A stretch of DNA of 64,000 nt, taken from Endozoicomonas sp. SCSIO W0465 (GTDB taxonomy: Bacteria; Pseudomonadota; Gammaproteobacteria; Pseudomonadales; Endozoicomonadaceae). This document shows, piece after piece, positions 55,489 through 64,000 of this stretch (the stretch's first letter is position 1; every line of letters starts with the position of its first letter). The stretch lies in the NCBI RefSeq assembly GCF_023716865.1, contig NZ_CP092417.1, forward strand, positions 40,001-104,000, read 5' to 3'. Under the pieces are notes generated by a model. The model did no database searches, was not told the origin of the DNA, and saw nothing but the letters and a program-made list of their open reading frames with translations. The translations under genes were made by a program, and so were the position numbers.

Positions 55489-57419
55489 GTACGCCCGGCA
55501 TGGGCATGAACTGATGGGGTGAAAGTCCCCTGTGGGAGAACCTACATCTGACTGGCGGTAAAGACGCCTGCTGATGACAACCACTAGCTTAAGGCAAGTG
55601 CAGTCCCGCGAGGGGCTGTGCGGAGGCAGTCTGAGTGCAAAGGTGCGAGCCGACGTACAGAAATCGCATATAAGGCTGAGTCTCTGGGCGAGTGAGCCAA
55701 GGATCACAAAGCCCTATGGTTCGTGAGACACGGTAAATGCGGCGGTTGTGCACTGAAAGTTCATGTCCTTATCCGGGGAGATCTGTTCAACATGCGATTG
55801 GTAATTCCCAGTTCTCAGCCACTGGTTACAACAGGCTCGGCGAACAGGTCTCATCATCCTGTTCGAGCAAACCCGATGGCAACCAATAGCGCCAGCAGAG
55901 GTAACTCCGCGTGGTGATTGGACAGAAGTCAGCAGAGGCCATAGTAGCTGTACGACAGAAGCCATTAACGGATGGGAAGTCGTTAGCGAAGGGCCGAACA
56001 TCGACGACAAAGAGGAGACTGATTCCCTCAAGGCGATGCAGCCGTCCGGCGACTCACCGTACTTGGCGACAGAATCTTTAACCAGCTTTGAACCATGATC
56101 TACTAAATTGCGTACTTGAACCGGCTAATCTGGCAAGTGCATGGAAACAGGTCAAAAGCAACAAGGGTGCTCCGGGTATTGATGGAGTCACTATTGAAGC
56201 TTATCCAGACTTTGCCAAACAGCATTGGCCTTCAGTGCGTCAAGCCTTATTGGACGGAACCTACCAGCCATCACCCGTGCGCCGACATGTTATAGAAAAG
56301 CCGGACGGCGGTGAGCGTTTGCTGGGAATCCCTACCGTGATGGATAGGGTCATACAGCAGGCCATTGTGCAGGTGCTGACCCCTGTCTTTGATCCGGGTT
56401 TCTCTCCAAACAGCTTCGGCTACCGACCGGGACGGTCAGCACACGACGGAGTCCGTCAGGTTAAGCAGTTGATCAACCGGGGGCTTCATTACGCTGTTGA
56501 CGTTGATCTGAGTAAATTCTTTGATACGGTTAATCACGACGTTTTGATGTCGAGGGTCTCCCGTAAGGTCCGCGACAAACGCCTTCTGAAACTGATTGGT
56601 AGCTACCTGCGCTCCGGTGTCATGATTGAGGGCAATGTCTACCCGACCAGGGTTGGCATGCCACAGGGTGGGCCTTTATCACCCTTGCTGTCTAATGTGG
56701 TCCTCGACGAACTCGACAAGGAGCTTGAATATCGGGGTCATTGCTTTGCAAGATACTGTGATGATTTTGTGATTCTCGTCAAAAGTCAGCGTGCAGGGGA
56801 TCGGGTGATGCACAGCATTACCCAATTCATTGAACGCAAATTGAAACTGAAGATTAACTCCCGGAAAAGTAAAGTTGTGAAAGCAACAGAAAGCGAATTC
56901 CTGAGTTTCACCTTCACAGGGAAGAAAGTTCGCTGGGCCCAGAAGTGTCTGGACCGATTCAAATACCGGATACTCAAGTTGACCAGTCGTCGCTGGGGTG
57001 TCTCAATGCAACATCGGTTACGCAAATTGGCACAATATATCCGGGGTTGGATGGGGTATTTCCGGTTATCGGAATATCACCGACCAATTCCCCTGCTGGA
57101 TCAATGGATACGTCGGCGAATCCGTTGCTGCTTTCTGAAGCAATGGCGCAAGCCGAAAACCCGTTTTAAGAATCTGGTCAGGTTAGGCGTTGATAAAATT
57201 AACGCCGCCAAGATCGCAGCCAGCAGCAAAGGGTATTACCGTCTGAGTAAAACCTATGCGGTACAACAGGCACTGAATAACAGTTACCTCGCGAAAATTG
57301 GGCTTGTTTCATTGAAAGACTTATGGATCAGGTTTCACCATCATCGTTGAACCGCCCGGTGCGGACCCGCATGCCGGGTGCTGTGGGGAGGGCTGGAGAA
57401 AGACCGGCCCTTACCCGAT
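55489..57419 (+). mobile_element. group II intron with encoded maturase
   Basis: The likely 5' end GTACGCCCGGCATGGGCATG (a GTGYG-like start) is at 55489, followed by about 600 bases of domain I-III RNA without a gene. The maturase ORF lies in domain IV. Domain V is TTGAACCGCCCGGTGCGG...CCGCATGCCGGGTG (57348-57380), domain VI follows, and the intron probably ends in TTACCCGAT at 57419. It is inserted between metK and the convergent 57436 gene, just after a small GGCAA/TTGCC hairpin. Exact ends were not verified by alignment. Confidence 0.88.
56088..57350 (+). CDS. group II intron reverse transcriptase/maturase
   Basis: 420 residues from TTG 56088 (ATG at 56095 is out of frame). Reverse transcriptase blocks are all present: NKGAPGIDGVTIEAY, RLLGIPTVMDRVIQQAI, FSPNSFGYRPGRSAHD, VDVDLSKFFDTVNHDVLM, GMPQGGPLSPLLSNVVLDELD and the catalytic FARYCDDFVIL (YCDD instead of the commoner YADD). 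A maturase X domain follows (YIRGWMGYFRLSEY...IRRRIR). There is no HNH endonuclease. It is needed for splicing and retrohoming of the intron. Confidence 0.95.
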   Translation: MNHDLLNCVLEPANLASAWKQVKSNKGAPGIDGVTIEAYPDFAKQHWPSVRQALLDGTYQPSPVRRHVIEKPDGGERLLGIPTVMDRVIQQAIVQVLTPVFDPGFSPNSFGYRPGRSAHDGVRQVKQLINRGLHYAVDVDLSKFFDTVNHDVLMSRVSRKVRDKRLLKLIGSYLRSGVMIEGNVYPTRVGMPQGGPLSPLLSNVVLDELDKELEYRGHCFARYCDDFVILVKSQRAGDRVMHSITQFIERKLKLKINSRKSKVVKATESEFLSFTFTGKKVRWAQKCLDRFKYRILKLTSRRWGVSMQHRLRKLAQYIRGWMGYFRLSEYHRPIPLLDQWIRRRIRCCFLKQWRKPKTRFKNLVRLGVDKINAAKIAASSKGYYRLSKTYAVQQALNNSYLAKIGLVSLKDLWIRFHHHR

Positions 57420-57435
57420 TTATCTGTCTGAGGGG

Positions 57436-58323
57436 TTAATCATCGGTAAAGGCAGGGTTGTCGATACCGATTTTCCTTGTATCGGTGAGGGCTTTTTGCA
57501 ACTTTTCCATCTCTTCTGATAAGTATGCCGACTCATCAGTCGTACCGATGCTGGTGTCGTATGAGGTATTGGTACAGGGATTCTGAGTATGTCGCTGTTT
57601 TGCCAGCTCCAGATACATATTAAAAACATGGGGACCAATGGTTTTTAACTCGTCCTTAAGTATTTTACGGTTTTTACCAGGTATAGCTTTTTTGAGAGAT
57701 TTATAAGTACTATCAAATTGCTCTGCAGATAGCTGTTCATTGACTTTTACTACAAAGGCCTCCAGTGCCTTTATATCGTCTTCTTCAGGAGCCTCTTTCA
57801 ATAACAGCTCCATATGCTCTTTATCAACTAAATGCTGGAACCATTTTTTTTCATGGATGAAATATTTATGTTTTCCATGCATCACACCAGTGTAGCCAAA
57901 TATAGCTGAGAGCACTGCTATTTCACCAGCAACAACCGCCGGTCCAGCAATGCCGGCAGTGCTAGCAGTAGCGAATATGCCGCCCGCAATAGCGGAGCAA
58001 CCAAGAGCATATGTACCTGCTCTTGGTAACGCGCCCTTGATTGCCAGCTTTCTTTTGAAAGTTTGCTCTGAGCCATCAAATTTGTGTTTCAAGGCTTTAC
58101 TGGCGCGATCATGAAGTGAACCATATTGCTCAATTTGTCGTGTATTTGTTGTATTTATCAAACAACTCCGGTCATGTGAAACAGGTTCATATTTGTCAAC
58201 GCTATACCCGCTAAAATTTCCACCTGTCTGTTCTGCGGAGTGATCGAAGGCATTATTTCCAGAATTAGCAATGTTATTTACGCTAATTGGCGGATTATAT
58301 GAATGAGTGTTTGAAGTCTGCAT
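57436..58323 (-). CDS. hypothetical protein with membrane hairpin, effector-like
   Basis: 295 residues from ATG 58323. The first 80 residues are Asn/Ser/His-rich and hydrophilic. Residues about 97-150 are two hydrophobic helices (AGTYALGCSAIAGGIFATAST, GPAVVAGEIAVLSAIFGYTG) with a short turn, like a membrane-inserting hairpin. The C-terminal half is helical and charged, with a basic region near 210-230. No known family or signal peptide is visible, and the Shine-Dalgarno is weak. A secreted host-membrane effector is conceivable; that is inference. It converges on the group II intron. Confidence 0.5.
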   Translation of the reverse strand: MQTSNTHSYNPPISVNNIANSGNNAFDHSAEQTGGNFSGYSVDKYEPVSHDRSCLINTTNTRQIEQYGSLHDRASKALKHKFDGSEQTFKRKLAIKGALPRAGTYALGCSAIAGGIFATASTAGIAGPAVVAGEIAVLSAIFGYTGVMHGKHKYFIHEKKWFQHLVDKEHMELLLKEAPEEDDIKALEAFVVKVNEQLSAEQFDSTYKSLKKAIPGKNRKILKDELKTIGPHVFNMYLELAKQRHTQNPCTNTSYDTSIGTTDESAYLSEEMEKLQKALTDTRKIGIDNPAFTDD

Positions 58324-58499
58324 GGGGAGTTATCGATCGATTAGTAAATTTATTGTCAAAACTTTATCAGAGGTATTAGGACTTGAGAGTGCTGGTAGTA
58401 GTTCAATTGACTAGCCTATATCAAAATTTATTGATATAGATTGTTGTCGCTGCTAGACTCTAAAACAATTCGGATAATACGCAGGGCGGGGTGTTGTTT

Positions 58500-59915
58500 A
58501 TGAGTGCTAATCCTGATTTAACTGCTGGTTTTCACAGTGCTGCTCAGGCTCAGGACTTTCGGGTAGCTGATATTTCTCTTGCGGACTGGGGAAGACGTGA
58601 GATTCAGATTGCCGAAGGTGAAATGCCTGCTTTGATGGCAATCAGAGCCAAATACCGTGATCATCAGCCACTGAAAGGTGCCCGGATCATGGGTTGCATT
58701 CATATGACTATTCAGACAGCGGTACTTATCGAAACCCTGGTGGCGCTCGGCGCTGAAGTCCGCTGGTCTTCCTGTAACATCTTCTCTACCCAGGATCATG
58801 CTGCAGCGGCTATCGCTGCAGCGGGCATACCGGTATTTGCCTGGAAAGGTGAGACAGAAGAAGAGTTCTGGTGGTGTATCGAGCAGACAGTTCTCGATGG
58901 CGCTGGTAAGCCCTGGAATGCCAATATGGTATTGGATGATGGTGGTGACCTGACACTGCTGTTACACGACAAGTACCCTGAGCTGCTGGATGATATTCAT
59001 GGCATTTCCGAAGAGACCACCACCGGAGTTCATCGCCTTCTGGATATGCTGGAAAAAGGGACTTTGAAAGTACCGGCAATCAACGTTAATGATGCGGTCA
59101 CCAAAAGTAAAAATGACAATAAGTATGGCTGCCGTCACTCTCTTAATGATGCCATCAAGCGGGCTACAGACCACCTGTTGGCCGGCAAAAAGGCACTGGT
59201 GGTTGGTTATGGTGACGTAGGTAAAGGTTCTGCAGCCTCCCTTCGCCAGGAAGGTATGATTGTGAAAGTGACGGAAGTTGACCCGATCTGTGCCATGCAG
59301 GCCTGTATGGATGGCTTTGAAGTGGTTTCACCCTATATCAATGGTGCTAACGATGGCACCGAAACTGCTATCAACCGGGAGCTGCTGGCCACCACCGACT
59401 TGCTGGTGACAACCACGGGTAATGTCCATGTCTGTGACCGCCACATGCTGAAAGCCCTGAAAAATGGCTGTGTCGTTTGTAATATCGGGCATTTTGACAC
59501 CGAGATAGACACTCAGTTCATGCGGGACAACTGGATCTGGGAAGAAGTTAAGCCCCAGGTACACAAGATCATCCGTGATGGCGCTTCCAATGATCACCTG
59601 ATACTGCTTTCTGAAGGGCGACTGGTGAACCTGGGCAATGCTACCGGACACCCGTCGCGTATCATGGATGGCTCTTTTGCCAATCAGGTTCTGGCCCAGA
59701 TTCATCTTTACGAAGCAGGGTTTGCTGACCTGTCTGCAGATCAAAAGTCAGAAAAGCTGGCGGTCACGGTATTGCCGAAGAAACTGGATGAAGAGGTGGC
59801 GGCCTATATGGTGGAAGGTTTTGGTGGCGTTATTACCCGGCTGACCCGGGATCAGGCTGACTACATCAATGTACCTGTTGATGGACCTTTCAAGAGCGAC
59901 GATTACAAATACTAA
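58500..59915 (+). CDS. ahcY: adenosylhomocysteinase (SAH hydrolase)
   Basis: From ATG 58500 the enzyme has 471 residues, the long bacterial form with the extra insertion after EGTLKVPAINVNDAVTKSKNDN (the frame itself begins at GTG 58491). It cleaves S-adenosylhomocysteine to adenosine and homocysteine. Hallmarks: CIHMTIQTAVLIETL, the NAD-binding GYGDVGKGSAASLR (about 232-245), and the C-terminal lid sequence GPFKSDDYKY with the conserved Lys-Tyr. No SAH riboswitch was seen upstream. It precedes metF, as in other proteobacteria. Confidence 0.97.
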   Translation: MSANPDLTAGFHSAAQAQDFRVADISLADWGRREIQIAEGEMPALMAIRAKYRDHQPLKGARIMGCIHMTIQTAVLIETLVALGAEVRWSSCNIFSTQDHAAAAIAAAGIPVFAWKGETEEEFWWCIEQTVLDGAGKPWNANMVLDDGGDLTLLLHDKYPELLDDIHGISEETTTGVHRLLDMLEKGTLKVPAINVNDAVTKSKNDNKYGCRHSLNDAIKRATDHLLAGKKALVVGYGDVGKGSAASLRQEGMIVKVTEVDPICAMQACMDGFEVVSPYINGANDGTETAINRELLATTDLLVTTTGNVHVCDRHMLKALKNGCVVCNIGHFDTEIDTQFMRDNWIWEEVKPQVHKIIRDGASNDHLILLSEGRLVNLGNATGHPSRIMDGSFANQVLAQIHLYEAGFADLSADQKSEKLAVTVLPKKLDEEVAAYMVEGFGGVITRLTRDQADYINVPVDGPFKSDDYKY

Positions 59916-59974
59916 CCGTCTATTTAGCTGGCTGATGTCCCATCACCAGCCAGCTATCTTTGCTGGTGAATGCC

Positions 59975-61003
59975 ATGGCAAATACAATAACCAATAATAC
60001 TCCTGTCAGCTTTGAGTTCTTTCCCACTAAAACCGAAGAGGGAGCCCGGAAACTGGAGCAGAATGCGCTCAGTCTGGCCAGATACCGTCCGGAATTTTTC
60101 TCGGTGACCTACGGAGCCGGTGGCTCAACACGGGACAGAACCCTTGAAACCGTGCTTGCTACTCAGAACCAAACTCGAATAGCAACGGCTCCGCATCTTT
60201 CCTGTGTCGGCGACTCCCGTGAGCAGATTAAAGAGCTGCTGAATGTTTACCGCCACCAGGGTGTTGAACGTATCGTTGCCCTGAGAGGTGATCTTCCTTC
60301 CGGTATGGGGCGTGATAGTGGCGAATTGCGTTATGCCAATGAGCTTGTGGAGTTTATTCGTAACGAAACGGGCAATCACTTCCATATTGAGGTTGCAGCT
60401 TATCCTGAAGTTCATCCTCAGGCACCGAATATGGAAAAGGATCTGGAAAACTTCAAACGTAAGGTTGATGCTGGTGCAAACTCGACGATTACCCAATATT
60501 TCTTTAGGCTCTTGTAGGATTTCAGACTGCTACTGGGTTGAACATTGCTGAAGCCCTTTATCTACAAAGGTTGTCAGCATATTGTCCGGTAATGTTGCTC
60601 AATCCTTGTTTTTCGTGACCTACAGTCAGTTTTCACTGTAGAGCAGTTCGTAATCAAAATAGAGCCTTTCTTTAATGCAGATAGCTATTTCTATTTTCTG
60701 GAACGCATCCACTCGCTGGGTATCGATGTGCCTGTGATTCCCGGAATCATGCCGATTAACAACTATACCCGTCTTGCCCGGTTTTCTGATGCCTGTGGTG
60801 CCGAGATTCCAAGGTGGATTCGCAAGCAACTGGAAGCCTATGGCGATGACATCACCAGTATTAAACAGTTTGGTGAAGAGGTGGTGACCCGGCTCTGTGA
60901 GACATTGTTGGCCAGAGGGGCTCCGGGGTTGCACTTTTATACGCTGAATCAGGCAGCCCCCTGCCAGAGTATTTGCGATAACCTGGGCATTTTGGTTGAT
61001 TGA
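59975..61003 (+). pseudogene. metF: methylenetetrahydrofolate reductase, disrupted by MITE
   Basis: Removing the 160-bp MITE and one duplication joins 59975-60506 with 60675-61003 to a continuous 286-residue MetF (E. coli MetF has 296). The first part has SFEFFPTKTEEGARKL, FSVTYGAGGSTRDRTL, APHLSCVGDSREQIKELL and YPEVHPQAPNMEKDL; the second has FLERIHSLGIDVPVIPGIMPI and APGLHFYTLNQAAP. The insertion, at ITQYFF, adds three codons and a stop, so only the N-terminal 60 percent is translated. MetF makes 5-methyl-THF for methionine synthesis. It lies 59 bp after ahcY. Confidence 0.94.
60507..60666. mobile_element. 160-bp MITE (ISL3-like ends), copy 2
   Basis: Matches copy 1 at 41943-42102 except at one base (GTTGCTCAATCC against GTTGCCCAATCC). 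Flanked by the 8-bp duplication TTTCTTTA (60499-60506, 60667-60674) inside metF. Confidence 0.95.
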
Positions 61004-61011
61004 TGTTGGTG

Positions 61012-61105
61012 AGTTGTGGGTTATGAGTTGTGAGGGAATTGTGAATGGTATTATTATCCCTGTTAACTATTCCCTCATAACCCATAACCCATAACCCATA
61101 AGCCT
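61012..61105. repeat. palindromic repeat with CATAACC tandem units after metF
   Basis: GGGTTATGAG(TTGTG)AGGGA near 61018-61037 pairs with TCCCTCATAACCC near 61069-61081. The right arm continues as three more CATAACC-like units up to the RsmE start region. It could act as the metF terminator or as mobile repeat debris; no U-tract is present. Confidence 0.6.
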
Positions 61106-61123
61106 CAACTCCAGTGCCTCCCC

Positions 61124-61849
61124 ATGAGAAATCCCCGCATTTATTCAGAGCAGCCGCTTCAGGCTGACAGTGCCATCGAACTTGCAGAAAGTGCAGCCAA
61201 TCATGTCGGCCGCGTTTTGCGAATGAAACCCACAGAGTCCCTGGTGCTGTTTAATGGTCAAGGGGGAGCCTGGCAGGGAACGGTAGAGAGTGTTAGCAAA
61301 AAGTCGGTTACGGTTTATCTCGAATCGTTTATCGATGGTGATGCCCAATCTCCCTTGACTATCGAGCTTGGCCAGGTCCTCAGCCGTGGTGAACGTATGG
61401 ATTATGCCATTCAGAAAGCAACGGAAGCCGGCGTAACCGCCATTACCCCATTATGGAGCGAACGTTGTGAGGTAAAGCTGAATGCAGAGCGCCTGGACAA
61501 ACGGGTCAAACACTGGCAGCAGGTGGCTATCAGTGCCTGTGAGCAGTGTGGCCGTAATATCGTACCGACCATACATACGCCCGTTAAGTTGGAAGATTGG
61601 CTCACCACTCGAGCTACAGAGTTGAACTTTGTTCTGCATCATCGAACCAGAGAGAAATTAAGTGGTTATCAACCACCCGGGTCGGTATCGTTGTTGATTG
61701 GCCCAGAGGGTGGTTTAACCGCTCAGGAAATTGAGTTGGCTGAAGGTCATCGTTTTAATCCACTGGCGTTAGGCCCCCGTGTTCTCAGAACAGAAACGGC
61801 ACCAGTAGTGGCTATTACGCTGATGCAATACCTCTGGGGAGATTATTAG
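61124..61849 (+). CDS. rsmE: 16S rRNA m3U1498 methyltransferase RsmE
   Basis: A 241-residue SPOUT-class methyltransferase. The N-terminal PUA-like part (NHVGRVLRMKPTESLVLFNGQGG) binds RNA; then QVLSRGERMDYAIQKATEAGVTAI and the C-terminal knot with LLIGPEGGLTAQEI (about 187-200) and LGPRVLRTETAPVVAI (about 216-231). It methylates U1498 in the 30S subunit. Complete and single-copy here. Confidence 0.93.
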   Translation: MRNPRIYSEQPLQADSAIELAESAANHVGRVLRMKPTESLVLFNGQGGAWQGTVESVSKKSVTVYLESFIDGDAQSPLTIELGQVLSRGERMDYAIQKATEAGVTAITPLWSERCEVKLNAERLDKRVKHWQQVAISACEQCGRNIVPTIHTPVKLEDWLTTRATELNFVLHHRTREKLSGYQPPGSVSLLIGPEGGLTAQEIELAEGHRFNPLALGPRVLRTETAPVVAITLMQYLWGDY

Positions 61850-61931
61850 TACTTATATGGTCCGTATAAGTAGCATCAGCAAATAGCTGGTTAGCAGAAG
61901 TAAAAGTCCTATAATTCACCGTCTTTTTTTT

Positions 61932-61980
61932 AAGAGCCCTTGAATATGAAAAGGTCGCTTTTCAGGCTCTTTGCTTATTT
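61932..61980 (+). terminator. intrinsic terminator after rsmE
   Basis: AGAGCC and GGCTCT bracket an inner GAAAAGG...CTTTTC stem, followed by TTGCTTATTT. It is oriented for rsmE, about 80 bp downstream. Confidence 0.7.
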
Positions 61981-62035
61981 AGTCCGTGGCAAGCGGCATC
62001 TTTAGCTGTGGACAGTTTTGGAGTCAATAATTCAT

Positions 62036-63769
62036 CCGTCATTCAGCACTCAATCTGAGAATTTCCCTACACCGGCTAAAATGTAAAAAATTCTCAGAAT
62101 GAACATGTCCAATGCATCCTCATCAGTTCCACATTCAACGTATCGATCATATGGGTTTGGTTGCCGGTATGTGCAAAGAACTCGGTATCTCTAATCATCT
62201 GGATTCCCTGGTTCCTAACCAATCTGAACACCGGAATATTTCCTTTGGCGAAACCGTAGTATCAATGCTGCTTAACGGCCTTGGGTTCACTGCCCGCACG
62301 CTTCATATGTTCCCGGAGTTTCATGCTGATAAACCGCTGGATAAACTCATCAGGCCCGGTATTAAACCCGAACACATTAACGACAGTGTACTCGGCAGAG
62401 CCCTGGATCAGCTTTTTGAACTGGATGTAAGTGAGGTCTATTTATCGCTGGCTGTCAAGGCAGTGAATGTCTTAAAACTGCCGTGCAAGGCTCTGAACCT
62501 TGACTCAACAAGCTTGCATGTGGACGGCGTTTATAACAGCGAATCTGACGTCGACGAAGAAGATATGCACTGTATCAAACTCTGTCGTGGATACAGCAGG
62601 GATCATCGACCCGAGCTCAACCAGGCAATACTGCTGATGATGACGGAAAATCAGGCCGGTATTCCCGTTTTTATGAAAGCGTCCAGTGGCAACGTAAACG
62701 ACAATAAAAACTTTAAAAAAGTCATCAGCAGCCATTTGAAATCCTACCGGGAAGCCCTGAATAATCGCTACCTGATTGGTGATGCAGCACTTTATACAAC
62801 AGATAACGTACAGATACTTCATCAGCAGGGCCAGCAATTTATCACCCGGGTTCCGTCAAAAATCAAAGAAGCCAGAGAACTGATTGACAGTGTCGCTTCT
62901 TGTGAAATGACACCAGTGGAGGGTGCTGAGGGCTATGAGAGTCATGAAATGCTGTCAGATCATGCGGGTGTCTCCCAGCGCTGGATTCTGGTCCGCAGCG
63001 AGCAGGCTCGAAAGAGCGAACAAAAAACACTGCTGAAAAAAAATGCTAAAGAAGTCTGAGAAAGAAGCAGAAGCGCTGACCAGTAAACTGGCCAAAAAAG
63101 CCTTCAAGTGTGAAACCGACGCATTGCGTGCGTTCGATGAATGGCAGTCAAAAACTATTTATTGTCAGGCGGAACCTGTCATTACTGAGAAACCCTGCTA
63201 TACCAAGGTAGGTCGTCCGGAGAAAGGCTCTAAACCGGACAGTATTGAATATTATGTGAGCGGATATCCTTGGGTATCCGTTGACTGTCGCAAAGATGCA
63301 GAGTGTTCTCTGGGTTGCTTTGTGCTGGCGACGAATGATCTGGACGACAGTCGGCTGAGTACAGCAGAAGTGCTAAGTACTTACAAATCACAACAGTCAG
63401 TAGAGCGTGGCTTTCGGTTTTTGAAGAGCCCGGAGTTTCTGGTTTCTTCGCTGTTTTTAAAGAAACCGGAACGAATAGAAGCCTTGCTGATGGTGATGAC
63501 GCTGTGTCTGTTAGTGTATGCGGCGATTCAGCATCGAATTAGGCATGAGCTAAAACGACAGAGTCGGTTTTTCCCGGACATGAAGCGGAAACCCTGCCAA
63601 AACCCGACAGCGCGTTGGGTGTTTTTCTGCTTTCAGGGTATCAACGTGCTATTGGTCGATGGACATGAAAAGCATGTGGTTGGATTACAAGAAAGGCAGT
63701 TGACTATTATTTCAATTCTTGGGCGACCGTATCAGGAAATTTATTCCTGATACGGGTGCTGAATGACGG
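62036..63769 (+). mobile_element. IS1634-type element
   Basis: Inverted repeats CCGTCATTCAGCAC and GTGCTGAATGACGG bound 1734 bp with a 6-bp duplication ATTCAT on both sides (62030-62035, 63770-63775). The right duplication contributes the AT of the downstream ATG. Confidence 0.9.
62112..63750 (+). pseudogene. IS1634-family transposase with +1 frameshift
   Basis: The 5' frame (62112-63059) has NLDSTSLHVDGVYNS (first Asp) and LIGDAALYTTDNVQ (second Asp); the 3' frame (63043-63750) has TYKSQQSVERGFRFLKSP with the Glu. The frames meet at a run of eight A residues (63036-63043); seven A would join them. This may be a mutation or a slippage site that still yields some full-length protein. Confidence 0.85.
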
Positions 63770-63773
63770 ATTC

Positions 63774-64000
63774 ATGAAAAAGGTGGCGATTAAAGCACTG
63801 GCTGTTGCTGTTTTTGCGACATCAATGACTGGCTGTATGGGGCAGATGGGTACCTCGGCGATGGTGACCAAGGCTAACCTGTCAGTTGTCGACAACCGTT
63901 ATGGCCGTGCCGGACTGTTCATGCTGCTCAGTCCGGTTTACGGTATTGCAGCCACTGCAGACTTTTTCATCTTCAATACCATCGAGTTCTGGACCGGAAC
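63774..64000 (+). CDS. DUF3332-family lipoprotein, 3' end outside window
   Basis: From ATG 63774 the frame reads a lipoprotein signal peptide (MKKVAIKALAVAVFATSMTG, lipobox with Cys21) followed by MGQMGTSAM and LSVVDNRYGRAGLFML, then LSPVYGIAATADFFIFNTIEF, which match the DUF3332 family of unknown function. 75 residues are in the window. The IS1634 element is inserted 1-2 bases before the start codon; rejoining the flank gives GGAG 10 bases upstream of ATG, now at about 62020, so the native ribosome binding site is displaced 1.7 kb away. Confidence 0.85.
   Translation, partial: MKKVAIKALAVAVFATSMTGCMGQMGTSAMVTKANLSVVDNRYGRAGLFMLLSPVYGIAATADFFIFNTIEFWTG

Noticed and set aside
58324..58499. 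Possible SAH riboswitch upstream of ahcY
   Set aside because: The GC-rich conserved core and pseudoknot of known SAH riboswitches are not present; the region is AT-rich.

Overview
The window looks like a chromosomal segment of a host-associated gammaproteobacterium, most probably of the Endozoicomonas type (Oceanospirillales). This rests on gammaproteobacterial housekeeping genes (pntAB, glpK, psd, pgk, epd, tktA, metK, ahcY, rsmE, rfaH, pilU, radD), a neighbourhood resembling the Pseudomonas rhodanese-psd and metK-regulator-tkt-epd-pgk clusters, a heavy load of insertion sequences, and several genes with eukaryotic or intracellular-bacterium features. The taxon is inference; no 16S gene is present.

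Layout. 1-3430: 3' part of an rRNA operon, with a 23S gene (5' end outside the window) carrying three intervening sequences, one encoding a four-helix-bundle S23 protein, then 5S and a terminator. 3.6-8.2 kb: a GLUG-like beta-solenoid surface or secreted protein, pilU, a glutathione peroxidase and a candidate Fur-controlled small RNA. 8.2-23 kb: an IS-rich zone. Two IS66-type elements are nested in each other in both orders, and an ISNCY-like element sits inside an IS1182 element that interrupts an IS3 remnant. Between them are a glutamine amidotransferase, the grx-radD-ycxB-like operon, and an F-box-like gene cut at its start by an IS66 element. 23-36 kb: a beta-solenoid protein with a C-terminal J domain, rhodanese-psd, glpK, a PEBP-family protein, pntAB, a MICAL-like FAD monooxygenase, an unknown protein and nfo.

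36-54 kb: rfaH with a coupled alpha/beta hydrolase, pgk and epd, a Bcr/CflA transporter gene broken by a 160-bp MITE, a third IS66 copy, a polyamine operon speE-speA-speD (SpeD is of eukaryotic type), tktA, a Cys-containing unknown protein, an ATP/ADP translocase of the NTT/TLC family, and an ArsR-methyltransferase regulator. 54-64 kb: metK, a group II intron, an effector-like membrane protein, ahcY, metF broken by a second copy of the same MITE, rsmE, an IS1634-type element with a frameshifted transposase, and the start of a DUF3332 lipoprotein gene whose ribosome binding site was cut off by that element.

How the genes fit together. metK, ahcY, metF and the regulator form an activated-methyl module that also supplies SAM to SpeD for polyamine synthesis. 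tktA, epd and pgk serve central carbon metabolism. Six pieces suggest interaction with eukaryotic cells: the ATP/ADP translocase, the F-box-like, J-domain and MICAL-like proteins, the GLUG protein and the unknown proteins with membrane hairpins. Fresh target duplications and near-identical element copies show recent transposition, with metF and bcr already inactivated.
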